Assembly: GCF_005503365.1 (NCBI RefSeq)
Contig: NZ_SCML01000018.1
Span: forward strand, 40,798 to 104,797
Length of the DNA: 64,000 bases
Direction: 5' to 3'
From: Hydrogenophaga sp. 2FB
GTDB lineage: Bacteria > Pseudomonadota > Gammaproteobacteria > Burkholderiales > Burkholderiaceae_C
Part shown: positions 28,476 to 35,676 of the stretch, one piece after another
Layout: every line of letters begins with the position of its first letter
How positions within the stretch are numbered: the stretch's first letter is position 1
Translations under genes and position numbers: made by a program
Notes under the pieces: generated by a model
Databases searched by the model: none
What the model was told of the DNA's origin: nothing
Seen by the model: the letters and a program-made list of their open reading frames with translations, nothing else

Positions 28476-29674
28476 GCCGCGTTTCCTTCCTGTACAACTG
28501 CATGGGCAGCACACGAAGGCGCGCGAACGGGCCAGCCGCGGGCGCCGATGGCCTCGGCGTTGTGTTCACCGAGCCGGGGCGCCGGGTGGGAGATGCCGCC
28601 CGGCGTGGCACTGAGCTTGGGCACCACGCCCGGCACCTTGAGCACGCTGCCGTCCGCCAGCGGCGCCTGGACGATCATGTCGCGCGCCAGGTACTGCGGG
28701 TCGCTCGCGATGTCGGCCACGGAATAGATGCGGCCCACCGGCACACCGGCCGCGTCCAGCGTCGCCAACACGTCGTCCAGCGAGCGATGACAGGTCCAGG
28801 CCTCGATGGCCGCATCGAGCTCTTCCACGCGCGCCACGCGCCCGTCGTTCTGTGCAAGCGTGGCGTCGTTCTCGAGATCGGGGCGCCCGATCGAGCGCAT
28901 CAGCCGCTTGAAGATGCTGTCGCCGTTGCCGGCGATGAGGGCATAGCGCCCGTCCGCGCAGCGGTAGGCGTTGGTCGGCGCGATGCCGGGCAGGGCGCTG
29001 CCGGAGCGCTCGCGCACGGCGCCGAACGCGTCGTGCTCGGGCACCAGGCTTTCCATGACGTTGAAGACACTCTCGTAGAGCGCCACGTCCACCATCTGGC
29101 CCTGGCCACCGCGCGCGTCGCGGTGGTAGAGCGCGGTCAGTACGCCGATCACGCCATGCAGGGCGGAGAGGCTGTCGCCGATCGACACCCCGACGCGCAC
29201 CGGCACGCGCCCCGGTTCGCCGGTGAGGTGGCGCAGCCCGCCCATGGCCTCGCCGAGCACGCCGAAGCCCGGCTTGTTGCGGTAGGGACCTGTCTGCCCA
29301 TAGCCCGAGATGCGAAGCATGATGAGCCGCGGATTGAGCGCGTGCAGCGCCTCCCAGCCCAGTCCCCAGCCTTCCAGTGTTCCGGGCTTGAAGTTCTCGA
29401 TCAGCACGTCCGCTTCGCGGGCCAGCTCGCGCACGGCGCGCTGTCCTTCCGGGCTGCGCAGGTCGAGTGCCACCGAGCGCTTGTTGCGCGACTGCACCTC
29501 CCACCACACCGACGTGCCGTCTCGCAGCATGCGCCATTTGCGCAGCGGGTCGCCCGTGCCTTCCGGTTCGATCTTGATGACGTCGGCGCCGAATTCGGCC
29601 AGTGTTTTTCCTGCGAAAGGTCCGGCAATGAGTTGCCCGAGTTCGAGGACCTTGACGCCTTTGAGTGCTTCCAT
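28472..29674 (-). CDS. class III (CaiB/BaiF) CoA-transferase
   Basis: 400 residues from the ATG at 29674. Hallmarks: LKGVKVLELGQLIAGPFAGKTLAEFGADVIKIEPEG, NKRSVALDLRSPEGQRAVRELAREADVLIENFKPG, where the Asp of the catalytic region lies about residue 170 in IGDSLSALHGVIGVLTALYHRDARG, and GQGQMVDVALYESVFNVMESL. Family enzymes move CoA from succinyl-CoA or another donor to a carboxylate. It is the first gene of the operon and therefore likely activates the imported acid. It is divergent from the LysR regulator with 111 bases between the starts. Confidence 0.92.
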   Translation of the reverse strand: MEALKGVKVLELGQLIAGPFAGKTLAEFGADVIKIEPEGTGDPLRKWRMLRDGTSVWWEVQSRNKRSVALDLRSPEGQRAVRELAREADVLIENFKPGTLEGWGLGWEALHALNPRLIMLRISGYGQTGPYRNKPGFGVLGEAMGGLRHLTGEPGRVPVRVGVSIGDSLSALHGVIGVLTALYHRDARGGQGQMVDVALYESVFNVMESLVPEHDAFGAVRERSGSALPGIAPTNAYRCADGRYALIAGNGDSIFKRLMRSIGRPDLENDATLAQNDGRVARVEELDAAIEAWTCHRSLDDVLATLDAAGVPVGRIYSVADIASDPQYLARDMIVQAPLADGSVLKVPGVVPKLSATPGGISHPAPRLGEHNAEAIGARGWPVRAPSCAAHAVVQEGNAA

Positions 29675-29752
29675 GCGATGCCTGTGAGTCTGTGGTTGGA
29701 CGAGACTGTAGGCAGCGGCGCGCATCAGCGGAATTGCCCATCCGGCAGAGGC

Positions 29753-29771
29753 CCTTCGCGTTTTGCGAAGG
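29753..29771. promoter_or_regulatory. inverted repeat, probable LysR-type operator
   Basis: Seven-base arms CCTTCGC / GCGAAGG around GTTTT, containing a T-N11-A core (T29756, A29768), the general form of a LysR-family binding site. It lies in the divergent region 15 bases before the regulator start and about 80 before the CoA-transferase start, suiting autoregulation plus activation of the operon. Confidence 0.5.
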
Positions 29772-29785
29772 CCCATAATCCGGGC

Positions 29786-30715
29786 ATGAGCAAGCTCATC
29801 AACCCGGCCCGAATGGACTTCGTCACCTTGCGGCTGTTCTGCGCGGTGGCGCAGTCGGGCAGCATCACCAAGGGTGCCCAGGCCTGCAACCTCGCGCTGT
29901 CGGCCGCGAGCCGGCGCCTGGCCGATTTCGAGGACACGGCCGGCACCCGGTTGCTGGAGCGTTCGGCACAGGGCGTGGCCCTGACGCCGGCGGGCCACGT
30001 GGCCATGCAGCACGCGATGCGCCTGTTCCAGGGCTTCGAGCATTTCAGCAGCGAGATCCAGGACTACTCGCGCGGCGTGCGAGGGCACGTGCGGCTGTGG
30101 GCCAACATGTCGGCACTGACCGAGTTCCTGCCGGCGTGCCTGGCCTCCTTTCTGAAGCTGTACCCGGACATCCGTGTCGAGGTCGAGGAACAGCTCAGTG
30201 GGGACATTGCGCGCGCGCTGATCGACGGCCTTGCCGACGTCGGCGTGTTTGCCGAAAACACGCCCACCCATGGCCTGGATGTGCGACCTTTTCAGACCGA
30301 CGATCTGGTGGTGGTGTGCGCGCCCAAACACCCCATCGCGCGGCTCAGGAAGGTCAGTTTCGCGCGCTGCCTGGCGCACGAATTTGTCGGACTCAATCGG
30401 GGGAGTTCGTTGCTCGAATTGATTTCGCGCGCGGCGGAGCAGGCGGGTTCACCGCTGCGGCTGCGGGTGCAGGTGCGCAGCTTCGACGCGATGTGCCAGA
30501 TGATCGACGCCAACCTCGGCATTGGCGTGCTGCCCCTGGCGGCGTGCCAGCCGCGCATCGATTCGATGGGACTGAAGGCGGTGCGCCTGACCGACGCATG
30601 GGCCGTCCGGCGGCTGCTGCTGGCAACGTCGGCGCAGCGCCCACTGTCGAGCGCGGCGGCGCTGCTGAAAGAACATCTGCTGGTGTCTTCACAGCAAGGC
30701 GGGAGCTCGGCCTGA
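29786..30715 (+). CDS. LysR-family transcriptional regulator
   Basis: 309 residues from the ATG at 29786; an internal Met at 29813 (MDFVTLRLFCAVAQSGSITK) is also plausible. N-terminal winged helix with the LysR pattern FCAVAQSGSITKGAQACNLALSAASRRLADFEDTAGTRLLER. The periplasmic-binding-like effector domain starts near residue 95 (GHVRLWANMSALTEFLP) and contains DVGVFAEN and IGVLPLAACQ. Divergent from the ten-gene acid-catabolism operon, so it is its likely activator. The inducer is unknown. The gap to the convergent gene at 30811 (95 bases) shows no clear terminator. Confidence 0.9.
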   Translation: MSKLINPARMDFVTLRLFCAVAQSGSITKGAQACNLALSAASRRLADFEDTAGTRLLERSAQGVALTPAGHVAMQHAMRLFQGFEHFSSEIQDYSRGVRGHVRLWANMSALTEFLPACLASFLKLYPDIRVEVEEQLSGDIARALIDGLADVGVFAENTPTHGLDVRPFQTDDLVVVCAPKHPIARLRKVSFARCLAHEFVGLNRGSSLLELISRAAEQAGSPLRLRVQVRSFDAMCQMIDANLGIGVLPLAACQPRIDSMGLKAVRLTDAWAVRRLLLATSAQRPLSSAAALLKEHLLVSSQQGGSSA

Positions 30716-30810
30716 GCCTTCTCCTGCGGAACGTGACGTGCGCCCGTGACCCGGGCAGTTCATCACGAGAGGCTGGCCGTTTCCTCGCTACAGAGAGAAG
30801 CCAACCACCC

Positions 30811-32298
30811 TCAGCGCCAGCCCAACTCACCCTGCAGAAACCTGGCCGCTTCCGCCGGCAACGCCTCGCCATCAAAGAAGTGCGCAACCGGGCGCTCGAC
30901 GACCAGCCGACCCGCCTGCAGATAGACCACGCGCGTGGCGAGGCGCTTGGCTTGGCCCAGGTTGTGCGTGCTCATGACGACCGTGACACCGCTGGCCGCG
31001 ACTTCTTCGACGAGGCTTTCGATCTCGCTCTTGGCGTTCGGGTCCAGGTTGGCCGTCGGTTCGTCCAGCAGCAGGATGTCGGGCTGCTGCGACCATGCAC
31101 GCGCCAGTCCCAGACGCTGCTGCTCGCCGCCAGACAGCATGCGCGCGGGCCGGTGGATGTGGCCGAGCAGGCCGACGCGCGCCAACGCATGGCGGCACCG
31201 CTCGCGGCGTTCGTTCGCCGGGACGCCGGCCAGCCAGAGGCCGATCCACATGTTGCGCCACACCGAAAGGTTGAGCAGGAACGTGCGCTGAAACACCATC
31301 GCCACGCGCGGCAATCGTCCTTCCGGGCGCAACGCAAGCTGTTCGCAGCGCCCCGTGCCAGGGACCAGGCCGTGCAGCAACCGCAGCAAGGTGGTCTTGC
31401 CAGACCCGTTTGCGCCGACGACGACGAGGCGATCTCGCCGCCGCAAGGTCAGTGTGACGCCGCGCAGCGCCGTGACCGAACCGAGGCGCACCGTGGCGTC
31501 CTCGAGGACCACCAGCGGATCCGGTGCGGCAGCGGCAGGCGCACCGGGCGCAACAGGCTCGGGCGGCGCCGAGGGCGCCTTTGGATCTGGCGCGGTGCGG
31601 CGTGCGCGGCTGCTCAGGAAATGCACCAGGCCGGTCGCGCCGTTGACAACGCCGACCACCGCGAGCAGCACGATGCCCAGCGCGAGCGCCAGGGCGAGAT
31701 CGCCCTTGCTGGTTTCCAGCGCAATGGAGGTGGTCATCACGCGGGTGACGCCGGCGATGTTGCCGCCCACGATCATCACGGCACCCACCTCGGCGATCGC
31801 GCGGGCAAAGGCGGTGAGCACCACGGTGGCCACGCCCATGCGGTCGTGCGCCAGCATCAGCAGCGACACCGTCAAGGGCCGGGCACCGAGCGAGCGAAGC
31901 TGATCGCCGCCATCGGCCAGGGCGGCGATCACCAGCCGCCGCGACAGGGCTGCTATCAACGGTGTGACCAGCACGCTCTGGGCGACCACCATCGCCGATG
32001 GCGTGAACAGGATGCCGAGTTCCCCCAAGGGCCCCGACCGGGACAGCAACAGGTACACGAACAGGCCCACCACGACGGCCGGCAGCGCCAGCAGGGTATT
32101 GACCAGCCACACCAGCAGCGAATGGCCCGGAAAACGTGCGACGGCCAGCCAGGCGCCCAGCAACAGGCCGATCACCGCGCCGATCGCACAGGCCGTGGCG
32201 CTGACCTGCAGCGAGAGCAAGGCGATGCGCACGAGTTCGGGGTCTGCGTCGAGGATGAGGCGTGCGGCCAGTCCCCAGCTGTCGGTCATGGTGTTCAT
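30811..32298 (-). CDS. tupBC: fused tungstate-type ABC permease-ATPase (TupB-TupC)
   Basis: 495 residues, two proteins in one chain. Residues 1-230 are a TupB/ModB-like permease (five or six hydrophobic segments, EAA-type loop around LADGGDQLRSLGARPL, AIAEVGAVMIVGGNIAGVTRVMTTSI). A Pro/Ala-rich linker spans about residues 234-262. The ATPase follows: Walker A GANGSGKTT at 295-303, signature MLSGGEQQRLGLARAW, Walker B ILLLDEPTANL, switch His in MSTHNLGQAK. The permease motif resembles tungstate (Tup) and related oxyanion importers. It is 45 bases downstream of fdhD at the end of the fdh operon, while the matching TupA-like receptor is encoded at 44759-45580. The selected metal (W or Mo) cannot be read from sequence alone. 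Confidence 0.85.
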   Translation of the reverse strand: MNTMTDSWGLAARLILDADPELVRIALLSLQVSATACAIGAVIGLLLGAWLAVARFPGHSLLVWLVNTLLALPAVVVGLFVYLLLSRSGPLGELGILFTPSAMVVAQSVLVTPLIAALSRRLVIAALADGGDQLRSLGARPLTVSLLMLAHDRMGVATVVLTAFARAIAEVGAVMIVGGNIAGVTRVMTTSIALETSKGDLALALALGIVLLAVVGVVNGATGLVHFLSSRARRTAPDPKAPSAPPEPVAPGAPAAAAPDPLVVLEDATVRLGSVTALRGVTLTLRRRDRLVVVGANGSGKTTLLRLLHGLVPGTGRCEQLALRPEGRLPRVAMVFQRTFLLNLSVWRNMWIGLWLAGVPANERRERCRHALARVGLLGHIHRPARMLSGGEQQRLGLARAWSQQPDILLLDEPTANLDPNAKSEIESLVEEVAASGVTVVMSTHNLGQAKRLATRVVYLQAGRLVVERPVAHFFDGEALPAEAARFLQGELGWR

Positions 32299-32343
32299 GG
32301 ATGGACTGCTTTGTACCGCAGTCGGTGAACAAGACCGAGGAAT

Positions 32344-33267
32344 TCAGTCGTGGGCGTCGACGACAGAAGCGGTTTCCATGGCGGGTTCGGCGTCGAAGCG
32401 TTCGAAGCCGGTGTAGCACAGGAAGTGCCGGTGGGCGGCGCGGCCGAAGAGGGTCATGCCCAGGCGCGAGGCCAATTCATGGCCCATGGCGGTGACGCCA
32501 TTGCGGGACACCACGATGGGAATGCCCATCTGCGCCGCCTTGATCACCATCTCGCTGGTCAACCGGCCGGTGGTGAAGAAGATCTTGTCGGCGCCGCGCA
32601 CGCCATGCATCAGCATCCAGCCGGCGATGGTGTCGATGGCGTTGTGGCGCCCCACGTCTTCGACGGCGACCAGCATGCGCGTGCCCTGGAAGAGCGCGCA
32701 GCCGTGCACCGAGCCGGCGCGGCGGTGCACCGAATCCCGTTGGCGCATGCTGAGCAGCAGATCCTGAAGCTGCGCCTGCGTGATGCGCGCGGCGTGTGCG
32801 TCGGGCAACTGGATGTGGTCCAGGGCATCCATGGCATCGCCGAAAACGGTGCCCTGGCCGCAGCCGGTGGTGACGACCCGGTGCGCGGTGCGCGCCTGCA
32901 GATCGGCAATGCCCGCGCGCGTCGTGACCGCGGCGGCGGCCACGTCCCAGTCCACGTTGATGGCCGCGACGTCCTCCAGTCGATCGATCAGCCGCTGGTT
33001 GAGCAGGTAGCCCAGCACCAGCAGCTCGGGCCGCGCGCCCAGCGTCATCAAGGTCACCAGTTCGCGCTTGTCGACGAACACGGTCAACGGGCGCTCGTCG
33101 GGAATCTGGATGCGGCGGCGCTCACCGCTGGCGTCGAGGATCTCGATGTTGCGCAGCAGCGGGACGCTGGCCCGCGACAGGCGCGGCGCACCCGGCAGCG
33201 GGGCATGCAGGAAGGCGTCCGCCTCGAAGCCGAGGACGTCGTCCGGGTCGGGGGCCGAGGTGGTCAG
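32344..33267 (-). CDS. fdhD: FdhD, sulfurtransferase for formate dehydrogenase maturation (CTG start)
   Basis: FdhD passes sulfur from the cysteine desulfurase to the molybdenum/tungsten bis-MGD cofactor before insertion into FDH. Motifs: LTVFVDKRELVTLMTLGARPELLVLGYLLN, RVVTTGCGQGTVFGDAMD, GSVHGCALF, EDVGRHNAIDTIAGW, FFTTGRLTSEMV. The first ordinary-type start codon (TTG, 33087) would cut into the conserved fold. In-frame sequence upstream is clearly coding (SVPLLRNIEILD...). No ATG or GTG occurs before an in-frame stop, so I place the start at CTG 33267, which overlaps the preceding stop as CTGA (307 residues). The usual C-x-x-C of FdhD is reduced to one Cys (GCGQG). Confidence 0.85.
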   Translation of the reverse strand: MTTSAPDPDDVLGFEADAFLHAPLPGAPRLSRASVPLLRNIEILDASGERRRIQIPDERPLTVFVDKRELVTLMTLGARPELLVLGYLLNQRLIDRLEDVAAINVDWDVAAAAVTTRAGIADLQARTAHRVVTTGCGQGTVFGDAMDALDHIQLPDAHAARITQAQLQDLLLSMRQRDSVHRRAGSVHGCALFQGTRMLVAVEDVGRHNAIDTIAGWMLMHGVRGADKIFFTTGRLTSEMVIKAAQMGIPIVVSRNGVTAMGHELASRLGMTLFGRAAHRHFLCYTGFERFDAEPAMETASVVDAHD

Positions 33268-33629
33268 GGCTTGGGTCCCGCTGCCGCCGGTTTGGTGGTG
33301 CTGGGCGGTGAGGACGCGGTCTCTGGCGGTGAATGCGCGCCCGCCGCTTCAATGGGTTTGGGGGCGTAGCTGAACGGCCCCGGGTCGGTGCAGGGTGGCG
33401 TCGCCACGGGTTGAACCGGCTTGCCGGCGGCCCGGGTGCGCTCAAGATACGTGGCGGCCACCCGGTCCATCGACTGGCACAGCTTGTAGGCCGCGGCCTT
33501 GTCGGTCCAGGCGGTTCTGGCGGCGGTTTCGGCGGCTTTGGCCTTGGCCTCGTCCGACAGTGGGGGCAGCTTGGCCATGGCACTGCCCGCGACGAGGGCA
33601 AGGAACGACAAGGCGATCTGGGTTCTCAT
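33264..33629 (-). CDS. small periplasmic protein of the fdh operon
   Basis: 121 residues. Signal peptide MRTQIALSFLALVAGSAMA, then a Lys/Ala-rich helix (LPPLSDEAKAKAAETAARTA), a conserved-looking core with two cysteines (KLCQSM and TPPCTDPG, possibly a disulfide) and a Pro/Ala/Ser-rich tail. I do not recognise a named family. Similar small secreted proteins sit in beta-proteobacterial fdh operons. It lies 33 bases after fdhC, and its stop overlaps the probable fdhD CTG start. Confidence 0.7.
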   Translation of the reverse strand: MRTQIALSFLALVAGSAMAKLPPLSDEAKAKAAETAARTAWTDKAAAYKLCQSMDRVAATYLERTRAAGKPVQPVATPPCTDPGPFSYAPKPIEAAGAHSPPETASSPPSTTKPAAAGPKP

Positions 33630-33662
33630 GCTGGATCTCCGTGGTTGGCCTGCGGGCGGGGC

Positions 33663-34802
33663 TCAGGCTCCGCGGGGCCGCGGCGGCATCTGCTTCTCGG
33701 GCGCCGATGCGTCCGAGCGCTGCGCGGGGATCTTGCCGGCCTGGATGTCCTCGTACCACAAGGCGTGGTGTTCCCTGGCCCAGCCCTCGCTGACATAACC
33801 GGTGCGCATGGCGCGGTAGGCGCCGCGCATGCCGATGGTGCCCAGGTAGATATGGCCAAAGAAAGCGCAGACCATCAGCACGGCGCCGATGGCATGGAAC
33901 ATGTGGGCCACCTGCATCGTGCCGCGCGTGTACGCGATGTTCGGTATCAGCTGGTCGAGCACCAGGCCCGAGGCGATGACGGTCAGGCCGAGCACCAGGA
34001 CGCCTCCCCAGAAGATGGCTTTCTCGCCCGCGTTGAAGCGGTGCGAGGGGACCTCTTCGCCCGAGAGCATGCCGCCGCCTTTCTTGATCCAGGTCCAGTC
34101 CTCCTTGCGCGGCAGGTTGTCCTTGATGAAGGTGAAGATGATGACCAGCAGCGACACGACGAACAAAGGGCCGACGAAGTTGTGCAGCGTCTTCAGGCCG
34201 TAGGTGAGCGCACCGAAGATCGTGCCGCCCAGCACCGGCAGCAGGAAGAATTTGCCGAACGCCATGACCACGCCGGAGAGCGCCAGCAGCACGAAGGCAA
34301 TGGCGTTGAGCCAGTGTGCGGCACGCTCGAACGGCGTGAAGCGCTCGATGCGCCGGCCGCCCTCCGGATGCTTGTGCCCGATGGCGCCGCGGCGGACGTA
34401 GAAGAGAGCGATCGCGACCAGCACGATCAGCATCAGCGAGCCCCCGTAGGGAATGATCACGCGGTTGCGCACCTGCCGCCAGGCCTCGCCCGCGTTGGTG
34501 TGGTCGGAGCCCGGGTAGGTGACGAAGCGCTGGATCAGAACGCCCTTTTCCACACCCGGAAGATTGGTCACGCCCGCGGTTTCACCCGACTGGCGCACGC
34601 CACGCCAGAAGGGCGCGTTGTTGCCGGGCTGCGACCGCGCGCGGGCCGCGTTGTTTTCATCGGCCTGGGGTTCCGCGGGCGCCACGAAGCCTGCCGGCGG
34701 CCCCTTTGTCGCCTCCGCGGGTGCGGTCGTCTGCGCCTGCGCGCATACACCCGCGGTGCTCAACAGCACGGTCACCAGCCAACGGGACAACAGCTTGTTC
34801 AT
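33663..34802 (-). CDS. fdhC: formate dehydrogenase gamma subunit (cytochrome b556)
   Basis: 379 residues from the ATG at 34802, chosen for GGAGG eight bases upstream. A GTG at 34835 overlapping the preceding stop is the alternative. Signal peptide (LVTVLLSTAGVCAQAQ), a periplasmic segment of about 110 residues, then a four-helix cytochrome b domain: FTPFERAAHWLNAIAFVLLALSG, TLHNFVGPLFVVSLLVIIF, FNAGEKAIFWGGVLVLGLTVIASG and HMFHAIGAVLMVCAFFGHIYLG supply the heme-binding histidines. It anchors the periplasmic FDH to the membrane and passes electrons to quinone. The long secreted N-terminal extension is typical of this FDH type. Confidence 0.93.
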   Translation of the reverse strand: MNKLLSRWLVTVLLSTAGVCAQAQTTAPAEATKGPPAGFVAPAEPQADENNAARARSQPGNNAPFWRGVRQSGETAGVTNLPGVEKGVLIQRFVTYPGSDHTNAGEAWRQVRNRVIIPYGGSLMLIVLVAIALFYVRRGAIGHKHPEGGRRIERFTPFERAAHWLNAIAFVLLALSGVVMAFGKFFLLPVLGGTIFGALTYGLKTLHNFVGPLFVVSLLVIIFTFIKDNLPRKEDWTWIKKGGGMLSGEEVPSHRFNAGEKAIFWGGVLVLGLTVIASGLVLDQLIPNIAYTRGTMQVAHMFHAIGAVLMVCAFFGHIYLGTIGMRGAYRAMRTGYVSEGWAREHHALWYEDIQAGKIPAQRSDASAPEKQMPPRPRGA

Positions 34803-34831
34803 CGTGGAGGCCTCCGCGGAATGTCGTCGGG

Positions 34832-35071
34832 TCACGGCGCGATGCGCGCGTACTCGTCCTGATGGCGGTTGCGTTGCTTGACCTGCTCTTCCCAGCTGGC
34901 CTTGTCGCCCGGTTTCCAGCCCGGGGCGTCAAAGGCCGGTTTAGCGCCATTCCAGGCCTGGGCATCGCTCGTGCGCGCGCTGGCGGTCTGCGGCTTCTCG
35001 CCGCAGGCGCCGAGCAACAGCGCGAGCGTTGCGGCGAAGAACACCGTTCGGGCGATGGGTTTGCGGCACAT
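34832..35071 (-). CDS. small lipoprotein of the fdh operon
   Basis: 79 residues from the ATG at 35071, which overlaps the fdhB stop as TGATG. Lipobox LALLLGAC near residue 21 follows a hydrophobic signal, so lipidation at that Cys is expected. The short mature part is rich in Trp, Lys and Gln (AWNGAKPAFDAPGWKPGDKASWEEQVKQRN). It was too short to expect a known domain and I recognise none. Its position between the iron-sulfur and cytochrome subunits suggests an assembly or stability role for the membrane-bound FDH (inference). Confidence 0.7.
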   Translation of the reverse strand: MCRKPIARTVFFAATLALLLGACGEKPQTASARTSDAQAWNGAKPAFDAPGWKPGDKASWEEQVKQRNRHQDEYARIAP

Positions 35072-35664
35072 CACTTGCTCGGCTTTCCGTAGGCCGTGCC
35101 CCAACCCCACACCTCGCTGCCCTTGCCGCGGTGCAGAACGCGGGTGCGGAAGATGTCGGCCACGACGTCACCATCGCCGCCCAGCAAGGCCTTGGTGGAG
35201 CACATTTCGGCACACGCGGGCAGCTTGCCTTCGGCCAGGCGGTTGCGCCCGTACTTCTCGTTCTCGGCGGCACTGCCGTTGTCCTCGGGCCCGCCCGCGC
35301 AGAAGGTGCACTTGTCCATCTTGCCGCGCAACCCGAACGTGCCGTTGCTCGGGAACTGCGGCGCACCGAAGGGGCAGGCGTAGCTGCAATAGCCACAGCC
35401 GATGCACGTGTCCTTGTTGTGCAGCACCACGCCTTCGTCGGTGCGGTAGAAGCAGTCGACCGGGCACACCGCCATGCAGGGCGCATCGCTGCAATGCATG
35501 CAGGCGACCGAGATGCTTTTTTCGCCCGGCTGGCCATCGCCCAGGGTGACCACGCGGCGGCGGTTCACGCCCCAGGGAACGTCGTTCTCAGCCTTGCAGG
35601 CTGTGACACAACCGTTGCACTCGATGCAGCGCTCGGCATCGCAGATGAACTTCATTCGTGCCAT
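35071..35664 (-). CDS. fdhB: formate dehydrogenase iron-sulfur (beta) subunit
   Basis: 197 residues with sixteen or so cysteines in ferredoxin-like groups: C-I-E-C-N-G-C-V-T-A-C near residue 13, CMHCSDAPCMAVCPVDC, CIGCGYCSYACPFG and CTFCAGG...CAEMC. These would hold four 4Fe-4S clusters that carry electrons from the catalytic subunit to cytochrome b. There is no signal peptide, consistent with export as a complex with the Tat-signal-bearing FdhA. Twelve bases separate it from fdhA; overlaps the downstream lipoprotein gene. Confidence 0.93.
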   Translation of the reverse strand: MARMKFICDAERCIECNGCVTACKAENDVPWGVNRRRVVTLGDGQPGEKSISVACMHCSDAPCMAVCPVDCFYRTDEGVVLHNKDTCIGCGYCSYACPFGAPQFPSNGTFGLRGKMDKCTFCAGGPEDNGSAAENEKYGRNRLAEGKLPACAEMCSTKALLGGDGDVVADIFRTRVLHRGKGSEVWGWGTAYGKPSK

Positions 35665-35676
35665 GGTCGGACTCCT

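Noticed and set aside
28502..30715. 737-codon open frame covering the LysR gene
   Set aside because: The upstream two thirds run antisense to the CoA-transferase gene; the regulator begins at 29786.
31153..32298. A stop between the TupB and TupC parts, giving two normal genes
   Set aside because: The frame is open through the linker and both halves keep full motifs, so I report a fusion; sequencing error remains the only alternative.
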